Below, piece after piece: positions 48,984 to 61,033 of a stretch of DNA of 64,000 bases. The stretch comes from Torreya grandis (Eukaryota; Streptophyta; Pinopsida; Cupressales; Taxaceae). The notes under the pieces were generated by a model. It was not told the origin of the DNA. It searched no databases and was given only the letters and a program-made list of their open reading frames with translations. The DNA lies in assembly GCA_037957365.1 (NCBI GenBank), contig JARHVA010007797.1:499001-563000 (forward strand), given 5' to 3'. Within the stretch, counting starts at the first letter, position 1, and the number at the start of each line of letters is the position of its first letter. A program made the position numbers and the translations under genes.

Positions 48984-51900
48984 TGATAGAAAAAATTGGC
49001 ACCATGGGTTAATAAATTTAAGAAAAATGTTTTCAATACTTCATTAAATTTTTTTGTGACATTTTGAGAGGTATAATATTAGCCTATATGTCATGCCCTA
49101 TTATAGGAAGGTGTCTTATCAAGTGTTTGCTCATTTCAAGGTCTCTTGTAAGTTCTAGGAGAGTGAGTAAAAAGCTTAGTCTTGTCATCAATTCCATTCA
49201 TGAAGGTCTTGTTCAAGTATTTGAAAAAATTATGATATATTAGTACAATTTTAGGTTAATTTGAAAAGTTTAAGGCATGTTGATCCATGATGAGAGTATT
49301 GGTATGTTGACCTTCCAAGGTGATATGATGTCTTATGGTGGATGGTAACTTCTAAGGAAAATATATGGTAATATGGAAACATTTTTATTTCAATATTATC
49401 AAATATTAAGGTAGTTTTTTGAAAATTAAGGTTTTTATTACTTTTTCATATTGTTATTAAAATGGTGTAGTGTATTTCCTTGAAGAATATCAAATGTGAT
49501 GAGCTAGTATCATGATTAAGGTCAAAAGAAGTATTATTAGGCCACTTGGCATGTGAATAATACAATTTTTTATTCTATAATGTATGTAAATTCTACTAAA
49601 GGTCTCAAAATATCTTCTTCTAATGTATATCAAAGTTCTAATTCTCTTTTGTTGTTTGGCTTAAACCTAGTCATGACTCAATGTGAAGTGTAACATGAAA
49701 AAGATATAGGTGATAAGGCATGTACATTACATTGGAATTATTATTGATATTAAAGAATATATAAATGTTTCTCATAATAATCCAATAGGTTATTCAATCA
49801 AATAATCAAACTTCATCTCAAGAAGAAGGTACTTAAATGAGTTTGCTATAAGATTCTATGCATGAATAGAGAATATCCAACAAAGAAGATCATGGAACCA
49901 AGTGGTGAACATTATTAAACTCATAATACATCCCCATAGAGGTTATATATATGATCAATAAGTCATAATAGGTCAAAATAAGGCAAGTCTCACTCAAGAA
50001 GCTCCATCAGGTCTTTGGTAGACCAAGAAAGGATAAATTCATAAGCTTGTTTGATTAAGGAGAGAGATAAAGAATAAAAATAGCATTAGTTACCACCCAT
50101 ATAACCTATAAAATAATGTAATTAGTTTTTAAATTTAATGGTATAACTCTATGAACCATCGCTAATAAAATAAGCTATTTAAAACCCTAATAACTTAATT
50201 TCAAGTAGTTTGAATGCATTTGTGAGATAATTAATGTAGATTATAGGTTTTGAGAGTTATTTTAGTTTATAATTATTCCAATTTCACCATATAAAATCAA
50301 TAATTCAATGAATTAGTGAGTGTAAAATGAGATACAAGGGTACAAGTGATGCAAATGGTAGGTTATAAGTTTGAACATAAAAATGTGTGTCTTCATGAGA
50401 TGATAAGATCTTGTGAACATAATTTTAAGCTTATTAGGTCATAATAACACTTTATTTACACCCAAAATGGTCACAAATAATCATCTCAATGTTTTTTAGG
50501 CCTCAAACCACTCACAAGTATATTTTTTTATCTTGTGGCAAGCCTAAAAGGGTAGAGTTATGACTTTATGAGAAGTTTATGAGAATACGGTGATTGGAAG
50601 CAAGTTATTGATAAATTTTGTAAGTTATAAAATCTAATTATGTGCATACATGTCAAATATAATTATTAAAATGTGAGTTTAGGGTCATTTACAAGTGGAT
50701 TGTATAGGTTGCAGGCTTAGATGTGAAAATTTCTCATTGTTTCTATTGTTGACAAGGTGTTAGAGAGTATGGAAAAGTGAATAAGTTATATCCCAAGGGT
50801 ATTAAGGTGTTATGATTACCATAAAAAAAAAAAAAAAAAAAAAATTATATATCCTAAGACCAAATGATCATCTAGAATGCATTCAAGCACCTTACAAAGT
50901 GAACTAAACATAATGTCAAGGAGATAGTTCAAGTTGTCAATGAGTCCTACCACCATCCAAGATGTGTAAGGGAGGTTATGAGACAATTAAAGGAACCAAA
51001 TAAATATAAAAATGTGACAAAATATTCCTATAAGATATGTAACAGTGTATTATGCCTAATAAGGCTAAAATAGGCCTTAAACCTAGAATGACCACACATA
51101 GGACCACACATAAAACTTGAGGGAAGTATTCATGTTTTGAGGTATATTGAGGGATAATGTTTATTTTATGGTTAGGTTAACATTGGAAGAGGTTCGTAAA
51201 AATATTTTAATCATTAAAGTGAATAATAATATGCATATAACTATGTATAATCAACTCCCAAAAAGAACACCTATAGCCAAAGGGCAATTTTGCATAAATA
51301 TGAGTAAAAGATGAAATTATAGGTTTTGAACATGAAATATTAGGTTTTGAAGGGTATAATAAAACCAAATAATATGTATACACTAATAATAACACATGGA
51401 ATTTGAATCAACCCATAATATATAATCACTAGGATTAGAGTTGTCTAAATTCTTGTGAACCCTAAACATGATCTAAATAGATCTTAATGGGTTTGAGAGA
51501 TGAAGTGATTGAGAGAACCACATAAAAATATCATGTAACATGTATAAATCCTATAAAAAATTTATCAATAAAAAAATCAAGAAATATTAATACCATTTTC
51601 TTAGTTAAACTTTTAGAGTGCATACCTACAGTACTAAAATGCATACATAATTTTGAAAATTGGCATGTTAAAGAGGGATGATGATTTTTCAAAGGTAAAT
51701 GACTGTTGAAAGAGTTTATGGGAGTTTTCTAATACCTCACACATGTCTAAAAAAAAATTTAAGTTATTCAAAACTCTTCCTATCCTTTTTTGTTCACTCT
51801 CGACCTACACAAACCTATGTCAAGACCAACCTATGGCTAAAATCTTGCATTTTCCATAACTTGAGTTTAAACCCTTATAAATTCATGAAATTTTTTAATA

Positions 51901-52003
51901 TGACCCTATTTTATATGATATAAAATATTTTGGTGTTCTTATATTATTATATTATGGTAGTATGGTCTCTAGTACTATGTGTTTGATTTAGATCTAAAGA
52001 GTT
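48984..52003 (+). repeat. ~3-kb dispersed repeat, copy B
   Basis: Direct-orientation partner of 33,715-36,735. It carries a run of 23 A at 50,823-50,845 where copy A has an ordinary sequence, plus other small gaps. No coding frame. Confidence 0.8.
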
Positions 52004-53769
52004 CTAATTGTGAAGGATGGTTTTGATTTAGTATATCTACATTAGGAATTGAGTCATGAAAATTTATTTTAAGATGAATTAGGAAAAATGGTATCCAATA
52101 TGCCTTTATATTTTATATAATCTCTATGTATCACTCAAACCTAGTATTTTTGTGTCAAAATATAGATATAAGAAATACACCTTAAATATATCAAGTGTGA
52201 AAGTTATGAATGAGATAATAAAACATAGGTGGAAATATGATGGGTTATAAATATAAAAAAAAATGTCTAATATAAGTATATATAAACCAATAATATGATT
52301 TTTCAATACCTAATTAGGAATAAGTGGCAGTTTCAAGAAGGTTTGATGAGTCATCAAGTAACAGAAAACTCTATGCCACCTTGAGAAGATCATCATCAAA
52401 TTAAGTGCACACATGTTGAAGATAAATTTTAGGACTATTTATTTGTAGGTTTATTGTTTTTAAATTGTTATATGAGTGCTTGGTATCCATTATTTTTTCT
52501 TTATACCTCTCTCCTCTTTCTCTTTTTATTTCTCCTGTATGTACTACCTTGTTAAGCATTAAAATGTATCATTCCACTAGGAGTATGGAGAAGACCTAAT
52601 ATTTTCTATTCCTTTGATAAATAAATGATTTAATTTAAAATCCTTATATTTTTATATGTAATGTGGAGTTTTGAATGGTTGATCTAACCCACTGTATACA
52701 TAGCTCCCCTTAGTTTGTTGTCTTATTATATTGCCTTCATGCAATTTGATTCTCTATTACAAGTTATGGAGAGTGTCATCAGGGGTTCCATGAGAATTAT
52801 AAGTGGTAATTATAATCCATCCTAGTCTCATATTACCTTACTCTCTACAAATTAATGATTTAAAATGATCCTTTTATGAGAAGTGTATGTTTCTTGCAAT
52901 ATTATATGTCTTAGTGCACATGTAAATTAGTGGTAATGGTCATAAAATTTGGTTTATCACCCCTTTAGTTCATATTTTATTTATCTCTTTTATTTTCAAG
53001 CTGGTAGGCTATTGATTAGCCCTAAGTGCTTCATCAAGGGAGATATCCCTTATATATAAGTTCAATCCATGCCCACAACCTAGGATTATCTCCATGTTAT
53101 CACCAAAGTGAGGAGGCTTGAAGAATGTCCTCAAAGGTGTAATTTACTATGATAATATGTAGCTTAATATTTTATGTGGTGATAAGGATCCTCATGCCCC
53201 AAGTGGGTAAAAATCAATGAGTGCTCATGTAATATTTGGATATATATGATCATATTAGCTATATGGAGGCTATAAATGATCTATAAGTAGTAAATACATG
53301 TAAAGGTGAGAAATTATAATGACTTAAAGGATGTGATATAGGATCCTTTTTAGGATAAACATCATAAATGTCTAATTTAGGATATTAATATAGGGGAAAG
53401 GGCCCAGTGAACTATAGAGATGAGAGATAAAATAATGGTCAGTGTAAGAGCATATGAGTACATGTATTAAAAATTATATGAGTATAATAAGTATGCAATA
53501 AATAATTTATGTATAATATATTATGTTCTATAAAAGTAAGATTCAACAAGGGATTGATTGAGTTCCCAAAAACATCATCTAAGGGATGCCCATATGTATG
53601 TATTTTATCACTAAGTGTAATTCCATGTATATCATATGTTGAATCCTATAGTGTATCATCATTTTAAATATCATTAAATTTATCATCATCATCTTCATCA
53701 AATACATCACTATTGTACCAATCTTCTTCATTATCAGAATGATCAATGTAGGAAAGAGGTAATTCTTAT
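52004..53769. other. AT-rich DNA with a short acidic minus-strand scrap
   Basis: Near 53,640-53,760 the minus strand reads an acidic stretch (DHSDNEEDWYNSDVFDEDDD) like gag N-terminal extensions seen elsewhere here. Otherwise nothing supported. Confidence 0.4.
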
Positions 53770-54080
53770 GATTTTTTTATTATTTTTGTAATTGTATCCT
53801 TTGTAACTTTTATTTTTCCATTAGTTACTTTTGTAACTTATCTATCTATTTGTTCCTTTTTGTAACCTCTCTTGTTTCATTTTTACCTTTTACTTGTTCA
53901 ACATTTTAATTTTTATATCTTTATTTCTCTATTTTTTCCTTTTTAACCTTTATTTCTCTATTTTTTCCTTCTTTAACCTTTCTTTCTCTATATTTTCTCC
54001 AGTGTAATGTTTATTTATATACTTGTTTCCTTCATAACTTTTCTTTCTCTAGATTTTTATTTTGTTATTTTTGTACTTGT
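53770..54080. repeat. Pyrimidine-rich tract with ~30-bp tandem repeats
   Basis: At 53,915-54,000 three units of the form aacctttatttctctatttt + ttcctt repeat with a period of about 30 bases. The surrounding 300 bases are strongly T/C-rich with gtaactt-type words. Confidence 0.7.
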
Positions 54081-54263
54081 TCCTTAATAGATATAATCAT
54101 AGTTAAAGTGTGTTTCTCAATTATTTATGTTGTTCTTAAATCAGGTGTTGGTTTGATTTATTTATCTAGTATATGATCACTATCAATGATACTTTGTATT
54201 TTGGTAGTCATATAAAGTGTGAAATTTGGTTACTTGAGTATGACTAATGACACCCAATCCATA

Positions 54264-55408
54264 GGTCCTCCTACTTATTTAAACAACCCTTTTAGGCTCT
54301 TCTTTCACTAATTCCCAGTCATCCATAGCCTTCTAGACTTAACCATTTGAGACTCAAGAAGCTCTATCAAGCTCAGATCCATCCCCCTAGGTCTGATTCC
54401 CTCTCAATAATAGTTCCAAAGTTGGATAGGAGTGTTGAAACCCAAGGTGTCCAATTTTTAGCACTATTGTCCAAGTGCAAAATAGGTTTTAATGATCATT
54501 TTATCATAGATCCTTATCCTAATTCATGTTAGACTAATGAAAATTCATTTAACCCATGATCATTAAATCCCCTATAAAATTCCATTCAAAGTCCATTTAG
54601 AAAGGTTATAACTCATTTACAAGAGAGAAAAAAGAATATTATAAAGATCACTCAATCACTTATCCCTATTCTCTACATACAAACATTCAATAGTATTTAA
54701 AGCTTATTATAACCCTCATACTAGTCCTAGTCATTCCAAGTACACTTAGTTTTGCATTTACTCAAATTTTCATCACACTATTATACCAGTCACTTTAATG
54801 GGAGAAATACATATATCTTGATCCCTCCTCAGAGTATTGGTAAGTAGGCAACATGCCCACACACGAGGTATGAATTACATCTAGCATATCTTTTATACAC
54901 TAACCCCTTTTCCCTATTTACCAAATTTCTATTTAATTGCATAGAAAACACAAACACATGAATACTCAACTCTATAGAGAGTTATGTTGACATCAAGGAT
55001 TTAAAATTTGGTACACATGCTCACATAGGCACTATGAACAAAACCCAAAAAAATCATACCTTTGTGAGGATTTTGATAATAGTGGCAAGACTAAGACTAG
55101 AACATTAGACATTAGGGTGTCATATTTTTAACGATCATGTCAAATCAAGAAAAAAAATCTAGATATTAGTTTATGATAGTTTCCTAGTATTATTCCTCTA
55201 GTATCAAACCCTATCTTAGCCATAACAAATTGGAATAAGTTAAGTCATATTTTCTCTGACTCATTACTATTTTTGAAAAAGGCAAAAATACTATTTGTTT
55301 ACAAAAAATTACTGGCTTAATTATTACATATTATTTATTGATTTTATTTACTCAGACCTATTTATTATTTAGGAATTAAACATCTAATTTCCCAAAAATA
55401 ATAAAACA
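54264..55408 (+). repeat. E2 left LTR
   Basis: About 1,145 recognisable bases aligned with 61,034-62,170: ggtcctcctactt at the start and taataaaaca at the end. The E1 LTR on its sense strand shares the middle landmarks and the same final bases. A short open frame at 54,347-54,532 has no meaning in this context. Confidence 0.8.
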
Positions 55409-55427
55409 TTTGGTAAACCCAGCTTAT
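55409..55427 (+). other. E2 primer-binding-like site
   Basis: TTTGGTAAACCCAGCTTAT directly after the LTR end CA, matching the E1 site (TTTGGTCAACCTGACTTAC) in 14 of 19 positions by eye. tRNA not identified. Confidence 0.55.
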
Positions 55428-55924
55428 TTCAAATTTTTCATAAAAACCCAAGAAACCCTAGGGTAAATTCCTATCTAGTTTTTCACGTTAATTTCTAAAT
55501 TTTTTTATTAAATATTAAAATTAGAAATTCCTCTAAAATTTTAAAATTTTATAGTAAATTTTAAAATAATTTTATTTCAAACCCTAGTTGCATCAACTAG
55601 CTCCTAGTAATTTTCCATTAATTTTCCAATCATTCTCTAATTTTTAGTTGCATATTAAAATCTAATAATCACTTTAAATTTCAAAATTCATAGTAATTTT
55701 CAAAAATATATTTTTCTCAAAACCCTAGTTGCATTTATTAGGTCCCATTAAATCAAGCATCTTCCCATAAAATTCTAAATTTTATCTTGCATACTTAGCT
55801 CAAAAACTCAATTTCAATTTCAAAAATTCATAGTATTTTTGAAAAATCCCTAGTTGCATATACTAGCTTCTATTTTACTTCTTGAGGTATCACCTTATAT
55901 GTTTGGGAACTCTGTATCCTTTTT
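55428..55924 (+). repeat. E2 leader with aaaccctagttgcat repeats
   Basis: Units with ccctagttgcat begin at 55,582, 55,723 and 55,848 (steps 141 and 125), each followed by a tta/act-agct-type word. Non-coding, AT-rich. Confidence 0.7.
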
Positions 55925-57563
55925 ATGCATATTCTAGTTCCTTGTTTAGATTGTATTAGTTTAATCTTTTCTATTATTATCCAAGTTATTTTCCTTATGA
56001 CACCTAGGTTCCTTACATCTCTTCTTTCAAGATTAAGTATAAAACTTAGTGGAAATCCTCCTAAAATCATCTCTATTCCCTCAACTCAACCATATACTAT
56101 GGATAAACAACTAGTTCAAACTCCATATATATATTCTACACATCTAGATTACACCAATTTTAATGGGAATGATTCAAATAATGACCAATATGATAATACC
56201 ACTAATGATGTACACATCAATGTTCTTGTTCCACCACATTGGACTAATGATGTACTAAAAAAAGATTTGATCCTCCAAAATATTAGAGAAAGACTTAGGG
56301 AACAACATAAATATCATACAGTAGTTTTTTAATCTATCATAGAAATCAAAAAGGATAAACAAGTTGAGTTTTCCATCCCCATAGAGAAACCAGATGAAAA
56401 TGAAGCTATGGAGGAAACTATGTCTCAACAACCCCATATAGCAACCCAACCTTCCTCTATACCACTAGTTATAGCTAGTAAATCCCTTTATCCTGATGTG
56501 GCAACCCTTGTGTAAGAGATAAGATCTATTCAATATAAGGTGTTACATCTTGATCAAGGTACCACTAGACTTACGTAGGCTTTGGATTCTTTTTCCCTTC
56601 TACATACATCATTGGCACGTCACATTGCTTCTACACCCTTTCCATAAGGTTTTATTTCACCTAAGATTACTATTTATGATGGCAAGGGTGATCCAGTGAC
56701 ACATTTGAGATCTTTTCATGTAGTATTCTTGAATTATGTACCAAATGATTGGTTACTTACCAAGATATTTCCATGAATTTTAAATTATTATGCTTTACAA
56801 TGGTTATATAGTATATCGAATCAGTCAATAAATGCATTTAATCCTTTAGCTAATAGTTCCTAGTATATTTCAGTATCAACATGATAAGGTTTCTTATGCA
56901 CAAATTTCATAATATAAATATAAATTAAATGAGCATCTCACAGACTATGTGCTTCTATATAAGACCATCTTGGCTAAGATGACTAGCCCCATGATAGATC
57001 AAGAGCTATAAGATCTATTCAAATATATATTTCTACCAACATTGCATGAATCTATTATGTTCAAAATATTTTCTTCCTTTAATTAATTGTGTCATACATT
57101 AAAATAAAGAGAAGTGAAATTCATTTCAATGGGCAAACTCAAGTATACTAGCATTCTAGACACAACAAACAAGAGTAATAAAAAATTCTCATACAATGAC
57201 AAATTCAATGATAACAAGAATCAAAACCAACCAAAAACCAATGTGGATTTAGAGCCCCCTCAGTGTGTGGTTTTATCAACACCTCCTCGGCATGCATTTA
57301 CCAATCTACTAGTTTCTCCAGCTAGAGTTTTATAATATTTATTGGAATATAACATCATTATTATCCCTCTTATTTGGGAAGTTGACCCAAAAAAGCCTCT
57401 TATATGTGGATATAATCAACAAGAATTTTATAAATTTCACAAGGCACAAGGCCACACTACAAACATATGCATCAATTTGAAACATAAGATACAGGACTTG
57501 ATAGATGATAACCTACTTGATCTTGGCACTTTAGTTGAGACTCCACAAGCTAAGCCAACATAG
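55925..57563 (+). pseudogene. E2 gag, decayed
   Basis: N-terminal part open at 55,925-56,332, ending in VLKKDLILQNIRERLREQHK, a likely helical segment. The gag core at about 56,660-56,870 reads ITIYDGKGDPVTHLRSF, WLLTKIFP, YYALQWLYSISNQSINAF, the plant Ty3/gypsy gag pattern (F/Y-D-G-x-G-D-P-x-x-H-L ... A-x-x-W-x-x-x-L-x-x-x-S-I-x-x-F). Open again at 57,342-57,563, which holds the knuckle at 57,429-57,470 (YKFHKAQGHTTNIC, CX2HX4HX4C with the first Cys changed to Tyr), followed by HKIQDLIDDNLLDLG. Several stops sit where Gln or Trp is expected, as C to T or G to A change would give. Not functional. Confidence 0.85.
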
Positions 57564-57819
57564 GATAAATATTTAAAAATATTCTCAAATCCATTCCCAC
57601 AATATTTTAATCAAGAGAAAGGAGACACATTAAGTTATCACCACACATACCATACACATCCTCCACTAGTTACATACCAGGCACCTTTAATTGAAGCACA
57701 TCCTTTGAGCAGTATGATAGGTGTGTGTTAGTCTAGGATACCAACTAGACCTTTGATATCCTTCTCAAATCAAGACATTATTGAGGATAATTTATATTAT
57801 AATGCACTATTTATCAAAG

Positions 57820-58260
57820 CACATAGTCATAATCAACCCATTCATAATGTTCTCATTGGTAATGGTTCCAGTGTCAACATGTGCACCATTACAATATCAC
57901 AACATTTAGGCTATTAATAATAGTATACCACTCCAATAGATATAGTTATCAATGGATTTATTGGGTACATAAAAAGTTTATTGGGTGAGATTATGCTTCC
58001 TTTATAGACTAGTCCAACACATGTGACCACACATTTCACTATAGTTCCTAGTGCATGAGTTTTTGGTATGTTACTTGGTTATCCATGGATTCAAAAAAAA
58101 TGAGCATTACCATCTACAATTCATAGATGCATGAAATTAATTCATGATAATAAATTTATTGTAGTTGGTTGAGTTCCATATGAGTTACCACTCCCCACTT
58201 TAGAGCCATCTACTTTGCAATCACTCATTATAACTTCTCCACTAGTTTCTATTTTCCCAC
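57820..58260 (+). pseudogene. E2 aspartic protease, decayed
   Basis: About 57,848-58,170 reads VLIGNGSSVNMC (known V-L-I-D-x-G-S-S-x-N, catalytic Asp changed to Gly), then GFIGYIKSLLGEIMLP, HVTTHFTIVPS, MLLGYPWIQKK and ALPSTIHRCMKL. The pair L-L-G-R-P-W-I-H and A-V-P-S-T-L-H-Q is standard for plant Tat-like Ty3/gypsy protease. It would cut the gag polyprotein. Dead: active-site residue lost plus stops. Confidence 0.82.
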
Positions 58261-61033
58261 CATTTATAGTTCTTCCTTTAGTGTAGATTCAAACACAATT
58301 GAGGCATCCATAACCAGTATAGAGGGTTCATACACCTCCACATCTTTGGGATTTAGATAGCTTCTAGCTATAATGTTCACATCCAAATCAATTTCATTAA
58401 GATCTCATGCATCTACACATAGAGCACATGTTTAGAGATGTTTTCTTACTTCCAAATGGGTCTTTAAGAGCCTATAGTTACATCCACTTCCTAGAGTTAT
58501 AGAGGGACCCCACAGTTAATTTATACTTTAGATAATTCAAAATATTTACAATACACATGACTTTTAGAATCATATTCTCAACCTTTCCATTTTGATTCAC
58601 GATCACACACGATAACTTTATTCGATACAAGACACCATGATAAGGAGTCTCATTTAAGACTCATTGGTTAGTATCATTTCTTATTAGTCTTTCATGTACG
58701 TAGATTATTTAAAAAATATAAAAAAAAATATAACATCTCAAAAATACTAAAAACATTCAAATATATATGAAAACACAAAAACATTTTGATTATATACATC
58801 ATCCATGCTTTACATTGCTACTACTATGTTATGACTTACATTTACGATCTCATGTTATTGTTTGTCAATTTATCCTCATTACCATGCTTCACTTGATCCT
58901 CTTTGAGTACATGTAGTGACATCTAGATCCTTGACTATTTCATTTTACCCATTAAGGGGGCATCCTCCTTCTACATTTAAGACACACATCGATATACATA
59001 ACCATTGGGGGTATCGTCTACATGTATACACTATCTAAGTTATGCCATTCCTACACTACACACTCTAAGTTATCATCATGATGTACATTACTTACTAGAT
59101 TACACCGATTACTATATTGACATTTCACTAATATCTATCACTTGTGTATCTCTTTATCATATACCTAGTCTTGTACTAAACATGTCTTACATACTTTCAC
59201 TCTTGATTTGATTAGTTATATGTGATTCTATCTTTCAATTCATTAATTGTTTTCTCATCTAGCTTAGCATAGCTTGTTGGATTGTATTTACAATTCTTTC
59301 TTATCTCATGTGTGTCCCTTAAGACATTTTATTATGTCATTTTCTTTTATTCATGTGTTTGTACCTTGGACATTTGCCAATATCCCTTGATTTTACTCTT
59401 CTATGTGCCTATGGACCTCATGCCAATCTTGTTCTATGGTATGTGTATGTGTCTTTTGAACATGCCTTGTATGTTTGATTTCTAGTATGAGTAACATATG
59501 CTCATGTCCCTTATTTTTTTGGCCCCTTGACCACCCTTGTATGCTTTTTGCTTGATTATTTATCCTTGTTTACAAATTCCATGATTTATATCATGCATTT
59601 CCTTACTTTATTGGATGCCATAATGGACATTATGCCCCATCCCTCCTTGCTAAAAAATAACCCTTATAATTCTATTTTATTATATTACACATGATTTTAC
59701 ATTGTTATGTCTATCTAGGTATACCCATGTTGATATAAAAATATCTCAATACAAATATTTCTATATTTTGAGATATCTTATTGATTAACTATTATTATAT
59801 CATGTATATTTATAGCTTAACACACTTGTAGGGCTTCTTATAATAAGGGTATTCATTACAAGGTACTTATTCCTACCCTCAGAAGAGGGGGAAACAAATA
59901 TGGTTTTTGTTGTAGAGAACAAAGATCTTAGTGGTCAAACCAATAATTTTCAAAACACTCAAAATAGAATCTAGACATCAGACTAGGATGAACATACCAA
60001 GTAAAAAACAAAGAATCTAAAATAGTCATCAAATTTATCCCTAGACAATAGTACCGAAGTTGGACTATATCACCAAATAGCACGGTTTCCTATTTTTGGT
60101 ACTCATGTCTAGATATTAGAAAAATTAGTTTTTTCTATAAATAAATAGAAAGGTGACTTTAATTACAAGTTTATCAGTATAGCACAATCTAGATTCAACA
60201 TGTTTCAATACAATTTTTTCTTAGAGAATCTAGATATAGGGGGCATCATACATGGAATGATGGACCTCACTTCTAGTTTTAGATTAGGAAGTTGATATAA
60301 CTTCCAGATTAGAATCCATGTTGTAGACGTCAATTATTGGGGGAATTGTGCACAACATATTAGTCCTCCTCTCATTCTAAGTTATGTTCATTTTTCCTAA
60401 TCATTCTCAGTAGTTTCATACCTTACTCCATCTACAAGTGGTTGGCATCCTTTTTCAAGTTTGGCTTTCATACAAGATTAACTTATTGAGTACCCAATTT
60501 CCTGAGTTGGCTTCCATATAAGCCTATTGCACCAGTTTTAGAGTGGTCATCATATAAGCTTAGTCTCCATCTTTTGAAATGGACAAGAGTGACCTAGTTT
60601 CTAGCATAAATTTAGCTACCCACACCAACATTATTAGATTACAGTACATTCATAGGATTTAGGATACATTTCATATAACATCTATTTCATACGGGTATCA
60701 CTTCATAGCTTCACTTCATGTGGCAACAATGGAGCCAAAGGTCTATCTAGCCTTTGTATTCTTGAGTAAACTATTTAGAGGGATTGGACACAAAATCCAA
60801 ACATATATTGACACACACATGATTTTTCATCTTCACTTAATAGGTGATGATGGAGCTAAAGGTCATACCTTTGCAATCATGAGCCACTTATAGGGAATTA
60901 TTCACTCAACTCCATTTGTGATATAAATTTTGGAGAAACACACACCTAACATAATCTAGTATCATAATAGGTTTTGTATTGGTTAGTATACTTGGTGAGG
61001 TTTAATCATTCCCTTCTCTCTCTCTCTCTCTCT
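58261..61033 (+). other. E2 non-coding 3' internal part
   Basis: No RT or integrase motif. Contains attaagggggcatcc (58,952) and ccattgggggtatcg (59,003), G-rich words often seen in the 3' part of Tat-like elements. Small open frames at 59,005-59,211 and 59,282-59,485 are hydrophobic low-complexity with no support. Tandem variants of ttggctttcataca lie at about 60,461, 60,514 and 60,544. The 60,703-60,770 block matches E1 and is itself partly repeated at 60,835-60,900. It ends in a (CT)n run at about 61,013-61,033. Confidence 0.6.
61013..61033. repeat. (CT)n microsatellite before the shared LTR
   Basis: About ten CT units end right at the first base of LTR homology. Confidence 0.85.

Larger units (their letters stand above)
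54264..61033 (+). mobile_element. E2: gag-protease-only Ty3/gypsy-like LTR element, LTR plus internal part
   Basis: Left LTR 54,264-55,408, PBS-like site, AT-rich leader with repeats, gag, protease, long non-coding 3' part, then the shared LTR at 61,034-62,170. LTR, PBS-like, leader and the block at 60,703-60,770 are homologous to E1 read on its minus strand. No RT, RNase H or integrase motif was seen after the protease, so it resembles the gag-only non-autonomous class (TR-GAG type). No target duplication was found; the true LTR start may lie a little left of 54,264. Confidence 0.75.

Noticed and set aside
33715..52003. Reading the two 3-kb repeats as the LTRs of one giant element around C2
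   Set aside because: C2 has its own PBS at 43,861, no target duplication was found at the outer ends, and no PBS follows copy A.
59005..59485. Two hydrophobic open frames that look like membrane proteins
   Set aside because: They lie in the non-coding 3' part of E2, the second unit does not keep them as equivalent frames, and no family motif is present.
61013..61033. (CT)n run as the E2 polypurine tract
   Set aside because: For a plus-strand element the tract must be purine on the plus strand; here it is pyrimidine.
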